A DNA stretch of 64,000 nucleotides from Aldrovandia affinis (Eukaryota > Chordata > Actinopteri > Notacanthiformes > Halosauridae), in NCBI GenBank assembly GCA_029706075.1, contig JAINUG010000052.1, forward strand, positions 5,499,498 through 5,563,497. Direction: 5' to 3'. The translations under genes and the position numbers were made by a program. The notes under the pieces are model-generated. The model was not told the origin of the DNA and ran no database searches. It saw only the letters and a program-made list of their open reading frames with translations. Positions 42,836-53,589 of the stretch are shown piece by piece; the first letter of the stretch is position 1, and each line of letters opens with the position of its first letter.

Positions 42836-43660
42836 TAATTGTTCATTTGATATGCTTGATTGATCAAATTATCAACGGTGATTAATCAATTAATTATTAA
42901 CATCCCTAGTTCACAGTTTTTTGAAGATCTTGCTTTGGAGAGAAACTATCGTCAGCTTTAGTTTTTGTTATCAACAGCTTAGGTTTTCTACCTAGCTACC
43001 CCCCAAAAAAGTAATTGAAAACTAACAATTGGCTTGGTAACATCAAAGTAAGATCATGGAGAACATGCAATTTATATACTTTATACATATTTATTTGAAA
43101 ATATATAATATATTTGAAAATTATGGAAGCCATGTGCATGTGCATATTTTTTTGACACCGTTTTTTTGATCCCCTCTAGTAAACTAGAGATCCAGCTAAT
43201 TCACTATCAATTGCTGGGAACCCAGAATCCTTATATTATCTCCATACCCCTCCTTAAGTTAATTTAAGGTCACTCCAGTTCAGGTGGAAATGTATATCGT
43301 AGACATTGCTTACCTACACTCTGCTGGTCAGTATCTAGTAGTTTAATGTTTTGTGTCTCTACACATTTAATTTTTCTCTTGTTTTGTTGTTTGTTGTTTC
43401 TTTGTTTTTTTATCTCTCGTTGTTTGTCCCTCCCAGTTTAGTTAGATTAGTATTTTTGTTTTTGCCCCTGTTTTTCTCTAGCCCTCCTTTTCGCATGCAT
43501 TGTTTTTTTTGTCTCCTTTTTTCCCTGTCCTCATCATCCCATGCTTGGGTCCAATTCCCCCCTAGTCCCCCTAACAGCATGCCTGCTCCTCTCCCTCCTT
43601 GTGATCTCTCGTCCTCTCCCGAGTCTGCATCAGTTCCTGAGGTATACATGGACCTTCTTG
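42836..43660. other. T-rich stretch before the Gypsy relict, no gene
   Basis: 43340-43530 is a T/C-rich tract that stays open by composition only. The long frame beginning at 43351 runs through it into the Gypsy pol, but similarity to pol starts only near 43683. The tract could be leftover retrotransposon leader or UTR. Confidence 0.5.
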
Positions 43661-43662
43661 AG

Positions 43663-45308
43663 ATCTATAGTAAACAGCGTGTGGTCAACAAAACAGTCTT
43701 CGTCTACTTGGGTAGCATTCTAATCTTCTCTGAAACCCTCAGCGAACACACCAAACATGTCCGTGAAGTACTGAAAACACTGTTGAAGAGCCAGCTTTAT
43801 GTGAAAGTGGAGAAAAGTGAGTTCCACACATCCTCGGTCTCATTCCTGGGCTTCATCATTTCTGAGGGCAGTCTCAAGATGGATCCTAGGAAGACGCAAG
43901 CCGCTAGCAACTGGCCAATTCTGACCACTGTTAAACAGGTACCACGGTTCTTGGGGTTTGCTAACTTTTACCGCCGGTTCATCCGAAATGCCACCGTGGC
44001 GGCTCCCCTCACTGCTTTGACCAAGGGTCTGCCAGACAGATTTCACTGGACTCTCCTGGCTGAAGAAGCATTCGCCACACTAAAGCAGCGTTTCACCTCG
44101 GCCCCGATCCTTCCCTTCCCTTCATGGTAGAGGTCGATGCCTCAGACATAGGTGTCAGGTCCGTGCTGTCACAGTGGTCGGCTCTGGACAACAAGCTCCA
44201 CCCCTGTGCCTTCTTCTCCCGTAGTCTCACCCCTGCCGAGCGCAACTATGACATTGGGAACAGGGAACTCCTCACTGTGAAGTTGGCCCTCGAAGAGTGG
44301 AGACACTGGTTAGAAGGTGCCACTCAGCCATTCATTGTATGGACAGACTATAAGAACCTGGCTTACACACAGGTGCCAAGCGTCTCAACTTCCGCTTAAC
44401 CCGATAGTTTTTTACCCGTTTCTACTTCGTGCTCTCCTATCGGCCTGGGTCTAAGAACATCAAGCCCGATGCCCGACGCGACGCCCAATCTCGTTTGTTC
44501 CAGCCATTCGCATTGTTGCTCCCATCCGATGGGGGATTGAGACAGTGGCATGAGAGGCGCAAAAACAAGAGGCCGACCCTGGTCCACCTAATCGGCTGTT
44601 TGTACCTATGACGGAGCGGTCTAAAGTACTCCAGTGGGGTCACTCTTCCCAACTCACAGGACATCCTGGGAGGACCTGCATGTTGGAGTACATCAGACGC
44701 TGGTTCTGGTGGTCGACCTCAGAAAAAGATGTCTGGTCGTTCATCCAAGCCTGCCCCATCTGCACCCAAAATAAGGCCTGCTGCACTAGCTGCCCATTCC
44801 GACGCGTCCTTGGTCCCACCTGTCCATCGATTTTATCATGGGTTTGCCGCTCTCTCAGGGTAACACGGCCATCCTGGTGGTCGTGGACCACTTTTGTAAG
44901 GTTGGTCACTTCATTCCATTATCCACGATCCCCTCTACTCAGGAAATGGCGCAACTTATGATCCAGCACGTGTTCCGGCCCCACAGTCTTCCCCTAGATA
45001 TCGTATCTGACCGTGGTCCCCAGTTCACCTCACGGTTTTGGAAAGCCTTCTGCTCCCTGTTTGTGAACATTGGTCAGTCTATCGTCCGGCTACCACCCCC
45101 AATCCAACAGCCAGACCGAGAGAATGAACCAGGACCTGGAGACCACGCTGCATTGCCTCATCTCGTCCAACCCCTCTTCATGGAGCACTCAACTGGCATG
45201 GGCGGAGTACGGCCATAATACCCTCCGCTCGTCTTCCACCCATATGTCGCCCTTTGAATGTCAAGTTGGCTACCAACCCCCCCCTGTTCCCAGACCAGGA
45301 AGCGGATG
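43663..45308 (+). mobile_element. Ty3/Gypsy retrotransposon pol relict without LTRs
   Basis: A headless and tailless internal piece holding the second half of the reverse transcriptase, RNase H and integrase. No gag, protease or flanking LTRs were found. At about 45308 the similarity ends abruptly (CCAGGAAGCGGATGCTGGTG and then unrelated DNA). A solo LTR lies 1.1 kb downstream, but nothing shows that it belongs to the same family. Confidence 0.88.
43683..44399 (+). pseudogene. Gypsy reverse transcriptase/RNase H part, catalytic box destroyed
   Basis: The first frame reads [19 protein letters not shown], where active enzymes have YLDD; here both catalytic Asp are replaced by Gly and Ser (43711-43716). 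It continues with [35 protein letters not shown] and LTALTKG, the RT connection region. The frame is lost at 44118-44130 (PFPSW then stop) and resumes in another frame at 44124 as [17 protein letters not shown], the RNase H start. [20 protein letters not shown] and WTDYKNLAY follow. After 44390 it shifts again, giving FVLSYRPGSKNIKPDA near 44428-44470. Confidence 0.9.
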
Positions 45309-45310
45309 CT
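44600..45310 (+). pseudogene. Gypsy integrase, frameshifted
   Basis: Integrase joins the cDNA to the host chromosome. The zinc-binding part reads GHSSQLTGHPGRTCMLEYIR, then CPICTQNK, the HHCC pattern. The catalytic core starts with IDFIMGLP (first Asp, 44829-44831) and continues VVVDHFCKVGHFIPL and DIVSDRGPQFTSRFWKAF (second Asp). A frame change near 45080 leads to SSGYHPQSNSQTERMNQDLE, with the catalytic Glu. WAEYGHNTLRSSSTHMSPFE follows, the usual core end. At least two frame changes make it inactive. All three catalytic residues remain, unlike in the reverse transcriptase. Confidence 0.9.
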
Positions 45311-45850
45311 GGTGTAACCCAGACAAATAGAGCCTATTAATAATGTAATTCCAGTGTTATAACATGAGTTAAATAAATAGAATGATCCTTAAAAGAAATG
45401 AATAAGTACTAAATGTTAGACACTGAAGAGAAAAAACTACAATAATACAATACAATTAATAAAGAGAAACCAGGACATGAATGTTGACTTAAATGTGACA
45501 TGTATAACCAAAATGGTATTGCGTGTGAGAAACTTGGAAGAGGTGATTTGTGGATTTTATCAGACAGTAATAAGCCAATGAGAAATACAACCTCGTCCTA
45601 CCTAGAAAGTAGGACCACCCTTATGTCACCATGAGTTAAGTGAGAGAGAAGACATATCGTCCATTTTGTGTGAAGCCAAGTTCAAGTACAGACGTGAGTT
45701 TTCTCTGGAATTTAACAGAAAGATATCAAATTAGTTTTCTCGGGAATTTGACATAAATATATAGAGTGAGAATTTTCATATTACTATTCGAGTGTAAAAC
45801 GAAATTTGATTTATTCACAAAATCAAACTGAAGAATATTCATTAAAAAAG
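45311..45850. other. No gene seen
   Basis: AT-rich. GAGTTTTCTCTGGAATTTAAC near 45693 and AGTTTTCTCGGGAATTTGAC near 45734 form an imperfect duplication. Confidence 0.45.
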
Positions 45851-46300
45851 CTATCGACATATTGGCAACGTTCCTCCGTTTGCTCCTGGGGAAAAACGGC
45901 AAGTATTCTCAGTGACTGAATCACCCTTCCATCGTTTCCCTTCAAACTGCTGTACATTCAAAAACTTCCCTTGTTGAGTTAGTACTTTCATTTTAATAAT
46001 AGGTCCTTGAATGGTGTATTTAACATACTGTCGTTGGTAATTGAGATGAGACACGTCTTCCAAAAACTGATTAGCCTAACTTAGAGCTAGCTTCGTGGCT
46101 TGTGGTTGTCGGCGTTGCTCTTTGATCTGTTGTGTGTCGGGTGTCGGAGGTGTGCGGGCATTTTCATCATCGAGACTGCAGGCGGTTTTGGCGGCGGATT
46201 TCGCACGTGCCTCTCTGCCACCTGATATCGTAACAGATTGGAGTGATGACGATAGCTGCGGGTTGCGGTTGCCTTGCCATACTGTCTCAACGACGATCAC
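45851..46300 (-). pseudogene. Unrecognised minus-strand coding-like stretch (two frames)
   Basis: Two open frames follow each other on the minus strand: 46300-46076 (74 codons; AKTACSLDDENARTPPTPD, hydrophilic) and 46063-45851 (70 codons; MEDVSHLNYQRQYVKYTIQG, then a basic and aromatic-rich part). The second reads back in frame past its Met, as QFLEDVSH. The composition looks protein-like rather than random, and the frames abut, so this may be one broken gene or a transposon product. I do not recognise a domain. It sits between the Gypsy relict and the solo LTR. Confidence 0.3.
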
Positions 46301-46375
46301 GTTAGCCAGCAGCTAGAATGATGATAACAATGTGAAGATAAATTAACTAGCTCCAGCTAATGATGTAGACTATCC

Positions 46376-46911
46376 TGTAACATTGCAGTCCCGTCTTGTC
46401 CACCTCCCTTGTGTTTCTTGCTATTCCGTTCCTTACGTGTCATGTCTTGTTTTTGCTTTCACCCTGTGTCGTCATTGTTGCGGGGCGCGGTTCTCCGCTT
46501 CCGCATTCTGTTCCCTGTTTCCCCTCGTTAGTCTCAGCCTGTCACACTCACTCCCCTGCACATTTTGCACGCTGTGTCAATTTAGTTATTTCACCTTTTC
46601 TATTTAAGTTCAGCACGCACTCACTCTAGTGCCAATCCGTACTTGTTTTCCTCGTACGGCTCTCGTTTGTTTCCCCCAGTCTATCCGTCTTGCCTGTTCG
46701 ATTTCTGCCCGTGATATTTTGGTTTGTTCGTTTGTTTGTTAGTTTGTTTACTAGTTTTGTAGCTGTCCTGCTAATTCTGTTTTGCCTGCGTTTTGACTGT
46801 TATTTCCAGTCACCTTTTGTTTCCTTGTTATTAAACGCCTCCTGTGTGGAGCGCAATCTAACTCCGTTCCGAGTCTGCGTTTGGGTCCAGGTCTGCATTC
46901 ACATTGTAACA
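46376..46911 (+). mobile_element. Solo LTR (Gypsy-type) with 5-bp target duplication
   Basis: The 536-bp unit starts TGTAACATTGCAG and ends CATTGTAACA, with TG...CA termini and a shared TGTAACA at both ends. It is flanked by TATCC on both sides (46371-46375 and 46912-46916), the 5-bp duplication typical of Ty3/Gypsy. Inside, TATTTAAG near 46599-46606 could be the core promoter, and TTATTAAACG near 46827 lies where a poly(A) signal would be expected. The orientation is inferred from these two signals. No internal region remains, so it arose by recombination between two LTRs. Confidence 0.85.
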
Positions 46912-46916
46912 TATCC

Positions 46917-47534
46917 CTTGTTAATATGCGGCTAAGTTAGCTTACTCAAGCGAATGATACAAGCTAATGCTTTCTACAAATTGGTAGGACATTTCTTTTA
47001 TTTTTCCATCCCTACACACCGGCGGAACCAGTGGTTCAATAACCACGGACTGAGCTGAGCTAATTGGATGAGGATCCGATCTCACTTTAAAGGACTGAGT
47101 AATTCAAGTTGCCACTTGTCGGGAGGGCGCAGGTTCATGCATTTTGAACTGTAAAGTATTGATGTATTGGTAATGATATGACAGTTGCTTTTGATATTCA
47201 TATTTGAATTGGTATTTTGTTTTCATATCCAGAGTTAAGTAATACAACTGTTGAACTGGTTTAAGAGTTATTGAACTTATTTGAAATAAGAGGCCTGGTT
47301 TTAAAAGAGGATAAGATTCCTGGTTGAATAATCTAATAAGTGCATCATTGACTAGAAGTTACCAATTAATAACAGCAAGCAAAAATATATAAAAAGGGAT
47401 TAAGCCCAAAGTTAGCTGGCTAACCCACCAATCCTGCTTCGTGAAACAGTGCTCTGGATCTGTTCATATTGCATGCGATTGGCTGGGTTACAAACACCGC
47501 CCCTTTTGTATGCACGTGCTCATAGCTCAATCTG
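46917..47534. other. No gene seen
   Basis: AT-rich. The word CTTCGTGAAACAGTGCTCTGG near 47438 belongs to a common fish intergenic repeat style but cannot be delimited. Confidence 0.4.
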
Positions 47535-48215
47535 AAAAACCAGGCCAATAACCCACCTTCATTGTGGTGCCACAAGCACTGACTGGGAATTGGAAGACAG
47601 CAAAGGAAGCTGTGATGCCAACAAAGCCACAGGGAGCAATGTTACCACCCTCCAGCAGACGCACGGAGTCAAGGCTCAGCCGCGGTAAGGTGGTATTGCT
47701 GGCCACCATGACCATAAACTGACCATCTCGAAGACACTGGACAGTCATTGTGGCAACAGTGAAAGCATCAAGCACCCAAAGGCAGTACCACCATTTCCAG
47801 CATGCGGAGAAGATAGTACCACCATTTCATTAACCAGAAATTGATCATTCTACAGTATTTAACGCTCACCTTCCTTAGTATATTTATTTACCTATATTTA
47901 GCATATGCACTTTAGTCACCAGTCACTTACTGCTGTGCATGACAGCACCACCGTTTACTGTAGGAACCTACTTTAAAAAAAAGATTGTCATTGCTGTTGT
48001 TGATTGTTGATTGTTGAATGTAAGTACGGTGTGAGTTACTGTGAACCGGAGTCAAATTCCTTACATGTGTAAAAGCATGTTTGGCCAATAAAACCAGATT
48101 CTGATTCTGATAGAAACACTGTGCGCGGTCAAAGCAGCAGTTGATGGCCTCGCAATCAGCACTATCAATACCAAGGTCTTCCACATGGTACCTTCTCAAA
48201 GTCACTGACTTGGCA
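47535..48215 (-). pseudogene. ZP4/choriogenin-like egg-coat protein pseudogene (trefoil and ZP-N parts)
   Basis: Zona pellucida proteins form the egg envelope. On the minus strand, first a trefoil (P) domain can be read at about 48215-48110. A Cys, VSDFEKVPCG and a frame break (one extra base) come before GIDSADCEAINCCFDRAQCF, with the family's CEAINCCFD signature. Then at 47775-47550 comes the start of a ZP domain: TVQCLRDGQFMVMVASN, TLPRLSLDSVRLLEGG and FAVFQFPVSACGTTMK, with its conserved Cys residues. AAG|GTGGGT right after it is a good splice donor. Between the two parts lies a retroposon-like insert (AATCTGGTTTTATTGGCCAA near 48085-48104, reversed). Later ZP exons were not found. It is a broken, probably dead copy unrelated to the OR genes. 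Confidence 0.85.
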
Positions 48216-48949
48216 TCTATGAAAAGGAGTGTCTTCCATTGTCATTTAAAATATGCATGTTGGGGCTCTGCCAAAACAATGCCCAAAACACCAAGACAAA
48301 CTCAAAGCTGTACACTGTGCTGAAGCTACTCCATGATGAAATAAGACAAAGCAAAAGGGTGTCCAATCTTATCTGAGCAGGGCTGGTGTGGGTGCAGGCT
48401 TTTGTTCTAGCCCTGCATTAAAACACATATTAAGTGCCTAACAGGTATCTACAAATAGATAAGTACTAACTTGCTTGGTAGATAGCCTAATTTGACTTGT
48501 TTTACCTGGTTTAGTATTGGCAATAGTATAACTCCTTTTAAAATATCAATCATTATCAGATCACTAACGTTATTCCCAGATTGGATGTTTTTAGTCAAAT
48601 CAGTTTATTCTGATTTGTTCCCATTGTCAGATCAGACTTCTAAAATATTTTGAAAGGTTTGGAGGACAGGAGAGAGGTGATTAGCAGGTATCTATATAGG
48701 TAATTAACATGAAATGTCTTAAGATTAGATATAAATGTCATCTAAGCTTGCCTTGTAGCTGTAATTTTATGGTGAACAGAGGGTGTTAGTCCGTTCCAAT
48801 TAGTTAAGTGAAGTTAAATGAAGCAAGCTTAATTGAAATATCTTTAGCCAGATCCAGCACCTCGAGCTGACCAGCATTAGCCAAATTGTGGGAGGGGCCT
48901 TTTCCAAGATGAACAAAACCAAAGATCAGAACCAGTTGCGTGTACATGG
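48216..48949. other. No gene seen
   Basis: GGCTGGTGTGGGTGCAGGCT near 48381-48400 has the style of dispersed fish repeats. The first 150 bp may hold a degraded upstream ZP exon, but none is readable. Confidence 0.4.
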
Positions 48950-48978
48950 AAGGTCTCAGTTCTTCCCCTCTCCAACCA

Positions 48979-51314
48979 TGTCCTCTTTTGAATACCACTC
49001 TGTTTCCATCACCTATCCTACTAACCTGTTTATTGTTGTTGTTTATCGTCCTCCAGGGCCCCTGGGATGCTTCCTCGACGAGCTAGACACCCTGCTCAGC
49101 TCCTTCCCTGAGGACAGCACCCCATTGATCCTCCTGCGAGACTTCAACATCCACCTAGAGACCCCCCAGTCTGCTGCCTTCCTACTACTGCTCCACTCCT
49201 TTGACCTCTCCCTGCAACACTCTCCCCCAACCCACAAGGCAGGCAACCTCCTAGGCCAGATCTTCCTGAGGAACTGCCCCTGCTCCAATCTCACGGTTAC
49301 CCCCCTGCATACATCTGATCACCATTTCATTTCCTTCTCCCTCTCCTTTGCCCCCCATCCTCCCTCCCCCCCTCCAACACCCACTATCACTGCCCGTTGT
49401 AACCTTTGCTCCCTCTCACCCTCTTCCCTCGCTCCCATTGTCACTGCTTCCCTCCCCCCCTTAAAGCATTCTCTAGACTCCCCACTGACACTGCTTCCTC
49501 CACCCTAATCTCATCTCTGTCCTCAGCACTTGACTCTCTCTGTCCTCTTCTCCCTAGACCTGCACGCTCATCCCCTCCTAGTCCCTGGATGTCTGACACC
49601 CTTTGCACCTCACTGCAGATGACTTTGCTGTTTTCTTCGAGGAGAAAATCACAGACATCTGCAACTCCTTTGTGCCCTCCCATCCCTTTGTGCCCTCTGT
49701 GCTCTCCCCTCCCTCTGTGCCCTCCACTCCCTCCCCTCCCACTGTGCCCTCTACTCCCTCTGTGCCCTCCCCCTGCTTCCCCTCTTTTTCTCCCCTCACA
49801 GACTCTGATATTTCCCACCTCCTCCTCTCCCACCACCCTACCACCTGTGCCCTCGACCCCATCCCTTCATCCCTCCTCCAGGCTATCACACCTAACATCC
49901 TCCCATTTGTCACCTCCCTTGTGAACTCCTCCCTGTCTTCTGGTTGTTTCCCCTCACCCTTCAAAAGGGTCCGCATCACCCCTCTGCTGAAAGAAACTAC
50001 TCTAGACCCCTCAGTCATCCAGAATTATCGCCCAGTATCTCTCCTCCCCTTCCTGTCTAAAACCCTTGAAAGAGCTATATCTAACCAACTCTCTGCTTTC
50101 GTCACAGAAAATAACCTGCTGGACCCCCACCAGTTCGGCTTCAGACCTGACCACTCGACAGAAACCGCTCTCCTCTTGGTCAATGAGGCACTTCACACCG
50201 CACGAGCAGCCTCCCTCTCCTCCATCCTGATCCTGCTGGATCTCTCGGCTGCCTTCGACACTGTGGAGCACTCCATCCTCCTGTCCTCCCTAGCAACAAT
50301 GGGGATCTGCGGTTCAGCCCTCGCCTGGATCGAATCCTACCTCTCCGGTTGCTTCTTCCAGGTCGCCTGGGCTGGTAAAGTATAACCACCTCACTCCCCC
50401 CCCACCGGGGTTCCACAGGGCTCAGTTCTCGGTCCCATTCTCTTCTCTCTGTACACCCGATCCCTTGGCTCTGTAATCTCTGCCCACGGCTTATCCTACC
50501 ATTGTTATGCTGATGACACTCAATTCTTTCTCTCCTTCTCCCCATCTGACACTCAGGTCTCTACCCGCATCTCTGCTTGCCTGAGGGACATTCAGAGCTG
50601 GATGGACAGTCACCACCTAAATCTCAACCCAGGTAAAACAGAACTAATCTTCATTCCTGCTCTAAACTTTCCCCACCATGATTTCTCCATTTCTGCGCGA
50701 AGAATCTCAGTGTGGTGATGGACAACAGGCTGTCCCTATCAAAGAACATCGCAGCGGTAAGCCGGGCGTGCAGATTCTTCCTGTATAACATCAGGAGAAT
50801 CCGTCCCTTCCTTACCATGTACTCTACCCAGCTCCTGGTCCAAGCAATGGTACTGTCCCGCTTGGACTACTGCAACTCGCTCCTGGCTGGCCTCCTGGCA
50901 TCTGCCATCAGACCCCTGCAACTCATCCAGAACGCTGCAGCCCATCTGGTCTTCAACCTTCCCAGACACTCCCATGTCACCCCCCTGCTCACTACCCTCC
51001 ACTGGCTGCCTGTTATAGCTCGCATCAAATTCAAAACATTGGTCCTAGCATACCAGGCAGTCAAGGGATCAGCCCCAACATACCTCCTCAAGATCTTCAA
51101 ACCCTACACACCTGCCAGACCACTCCGTTCTGCTACCTCAGGACACCTGGCGCCTCCCCCCCTCGGCACCTGTGCTTCCCGGTCACGTCTCCTGTCGGTT
51201 CTGGCTCCTCGATGGTGGAATGACCTTCCCGTGGAAGTCAGAACAGCTGAGACCCTGGCCACCTTCAAGCGACGACTGAAGACTCACCTCTTCAGGGTGC
51301 ACCTCTCCCTGTAG
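48979..51314 (+). pseudogene. LINE copy C endonuclease and reverse transcriptase, frameshifted
   Basis: The endonuclease part reads FEYHSVSITYPTNLFIVVVY, PPGPLGCFLDEL and LRDFNIHLETPQ; the normal GDFN is RDFN, and the later signature is TSDHHFISFSLSF. A pyrimidine-rich linker (49340-49800) precedes the reverse transcriptase: ITPLLKETTLDPSVIQNYRP, FGFRPDHSTETALLLVNEAL and [18 protein letters not shown] (first Asp). A frame change near 50385 leads to [17 protein letters not shown] and [15 protein letters not shown] (YxDD). The part from 50712 to 51314 ([70 protein letters not shown]) gives the C-terminal end. Several frame changes and a small deletion near 50700 make it inactive. Confidence 0.9.
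49660..49795 (+). repeat. Pyrimidine-rich imperfect minisatellite inside LINE copy C
   Basis: Repeated CCCTCTGTGCCCTCC-type units (about 15-30 bp) make a low-complexity Pro/Ser-rich linker (for example VPSTPSPPTVPSTPSVPS). The antisense frames here are composition artefacts. Confidence 0.7.
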
Positions 51315-51632
51315 TCCGGTTTTTTAACTTAGGGACGTAGCTGTTTAGTATTGCACTCATGTCTATGTTTATGTATTGTATTAGGTTTAGGCATTATTTC
51401 ACTGATATTTTACGCACTGATTGTTTTATTGCTGCCTTTGAATTGTGGCTACAGATTTACCTACAGGGTCCTAGTTTAACTATGTGGTTGCTCCTAGCAC
51501 CTGGAATTGTACTTCCCTCTAGGGTGGCTTTCAGCGAAACTGTTCTTGACTATGGTTAACACTTTGTTGTACGTCGCTCTGGATAAGATCGTCTGCCAAA
51601 TGCCTGTAATGTAATGTAATGTAATGTAATGT

Positions 51633-53101
51633 GTCACCTGTCCATCCCCTAACATGTTTCACTATGAGATATTTATCTACCTGTGGGTGAAAAGAGACCT
51701 AACAACTCAGTGGCGAGGGGAACATTAGTCATTTTTAGTGATTTGGCAAGAGCTTCTGTGTTTATTGATGATTGATTTTGACCTAGTCGCGGTACCATAC
51801 TTGTATTAATAATCCTTTATCTGTACTACCTTGTCGATCACTCATGAAGCAAGCAAGAGGCGAGTTTCTCAACTCTGAAGTACATTGCAAGTCGACCCAG
51901 GAGCTATGGTGATAAGCAGCTGCATAGAGGAGTTAAATGATGCAAATGATTTTTTTCTCTTTGCGGTGTCTCTGTATTATTGTCTGCTTTACTGTGCTGT
52001 TTTTACCAGCACCGTTTACTACTCTACCAGTTTGTGTGTTGTATAGTAGTGTCGTACTGCACTGTAATACCTATGGTGAACAGTAGCGCCGCTGACCGGG
52101 AAATCTATCTGTCTGCATTTTGTATGTTTTTTGAATCTTTAGTTCATAACCAAAATTTGACATGCTTTTAATTATTTGACAAGCCTGTAATTTACAACTG
52201 GGTCAACTCATTTGCATTCCTATATTTTTGAACAGGCTACACATTTTATCTGTGGGTAAACACAAGTAAATGTTAACATAATGTCTGCACAGGTTTGAAC
52301 ATTGAAAAATGAACAACAATGATTGAAGAAAAAAATGACCCCCCCCAAATTAGTTTCTGGTTTATTTTGGTTAATTATTCAAATCTAAAATATATGTGGA
52401 ATTGACTACCATGTCTAATTCCCATGTCCACTTAGTCATGCTCATTGTAAGAAATACATTATCCCTGATCCCTGTTTTCCTGTAAATTACATTTAATTTT
52501 TGGATTAGGGGTAAGCAGATCAGTATTGCTCTGCACCTCTCAAAAAATGAATGTGGTGGTCAAAAAGCTTCCAAACTCCACTGACAAAAGATTTGTACAA
52601 AAAGGACGGGATCATGGTGGCTTAATACTGTGTTCTTGAAGAACTATTACAAATAAACCTAGAAACTCCCTGATAACTGTCTGATAATCTATACTCACCT
52701 CCATCATGTCCATCCAGTCCATGTGTAGTTCATTGCCTTAATGAAAAACAATGATATGAAATACTTAGACATACTGAAAAATAAAAACAAAGAATACAAC
52801 GCATTTGTTTTCAATGGGACATATCCTATTAAAGTACCAGAAGATAAATGTATGAACATCTGAAAGAGATCAATGCAATCAAAGTTTACTGTTGTTATTA
52901 TAAGTCTGAAATAGATTAAACATATTTGTACAGTGTAACACTGATAGAGATTATAATCAGTTGCATACAACCTAAACCTAATTTGTGCTTTATTCTTTAA
53001 CATTCATGTTTAAAATTGCAGTTCAAACATTAAATGGATAAAATCATGTTATAAAAAACATTTAAATAAAGAACGGGATCTTTCAAACGGCATTACATTC
53101 T

Positions 53102-53136
<35 letters not shown>

Positions 53137-53585
53137 CAGGATGATTAGACATTACAAATTACATAATGACACCTGAAGGACCACTAGATGGCGTGAGTAA
53201 CTTGCAGTACCAAAGAGGTTTATGTTAAGAGCACGAGGAATACCTGGTTACTTACGCACATTTATCTCAGCATCCACTCTCATGAGGAAGCACTGACAGG
53301 CACAGAATACAAATTTTAGTTGTATTTTTATTTTAGATGAAATTAATTTAAATTGTATTATTTTATTTTATTCAGCAGTATATGCTTAACAATTTCATAG
53401 ACACATTAATTGATTAAAACTGCTGTGTAAGAAATATGATTGTGGCTAAATAACACCAACTTTGAAGAATTTGTAATAAAAAATAAAAAAAATGAACAAA
53501 TGAAAATGCATGTAATAGCATAGAAAAATGATCAAAAATCTAGAAAGAAAACATTACATAACCTAAAATATAACATAAAACCAAT
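51633..53585. other. Intergenic, no gene seen
   Basis: AT-rich, with a (GT)n microsatellite at 53104-53132. No recognised coding or repeat sequence apart from that. Confidence 0.5.
53104..53132. repeat. (GT)n microsatellite
   Basis: About 14 uninterrupted GT units. Confidence 0.95.
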
Positions 53586-53589
53586 TTAA

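Larger units (their letters stand above)
48950..51632 (+). mobile_element. L2-like LINE copy C, 5'-truncated
   Basis: It starts within the endonuclease domain and runs to the 3' tail CGCTCTGGATAAGATCGTCT, AAATGCCTGTAATG and (TGTAA)n at 51605-51632. It is GC-richer and of a different subfamily from copies A and B, with a different 3' tail that matches the V-SINE tail at 34 kb. Confidence 0.9.

Noticed and set aside
43351-43682. N-terminal hydrophobic extension of the long frame that enters Gypsy pol
   Set aside because: It is a T/C-rich tract that stays open by composition; pol similarity begins only near 43683, so the Met at 43351 is not a real protein start.
49441-50018. Long Gly/Arg/Glu-rich minus-strand frames
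   Set aside because: They are antisense products of the pyrimidine-rich linker of LINE copy C.
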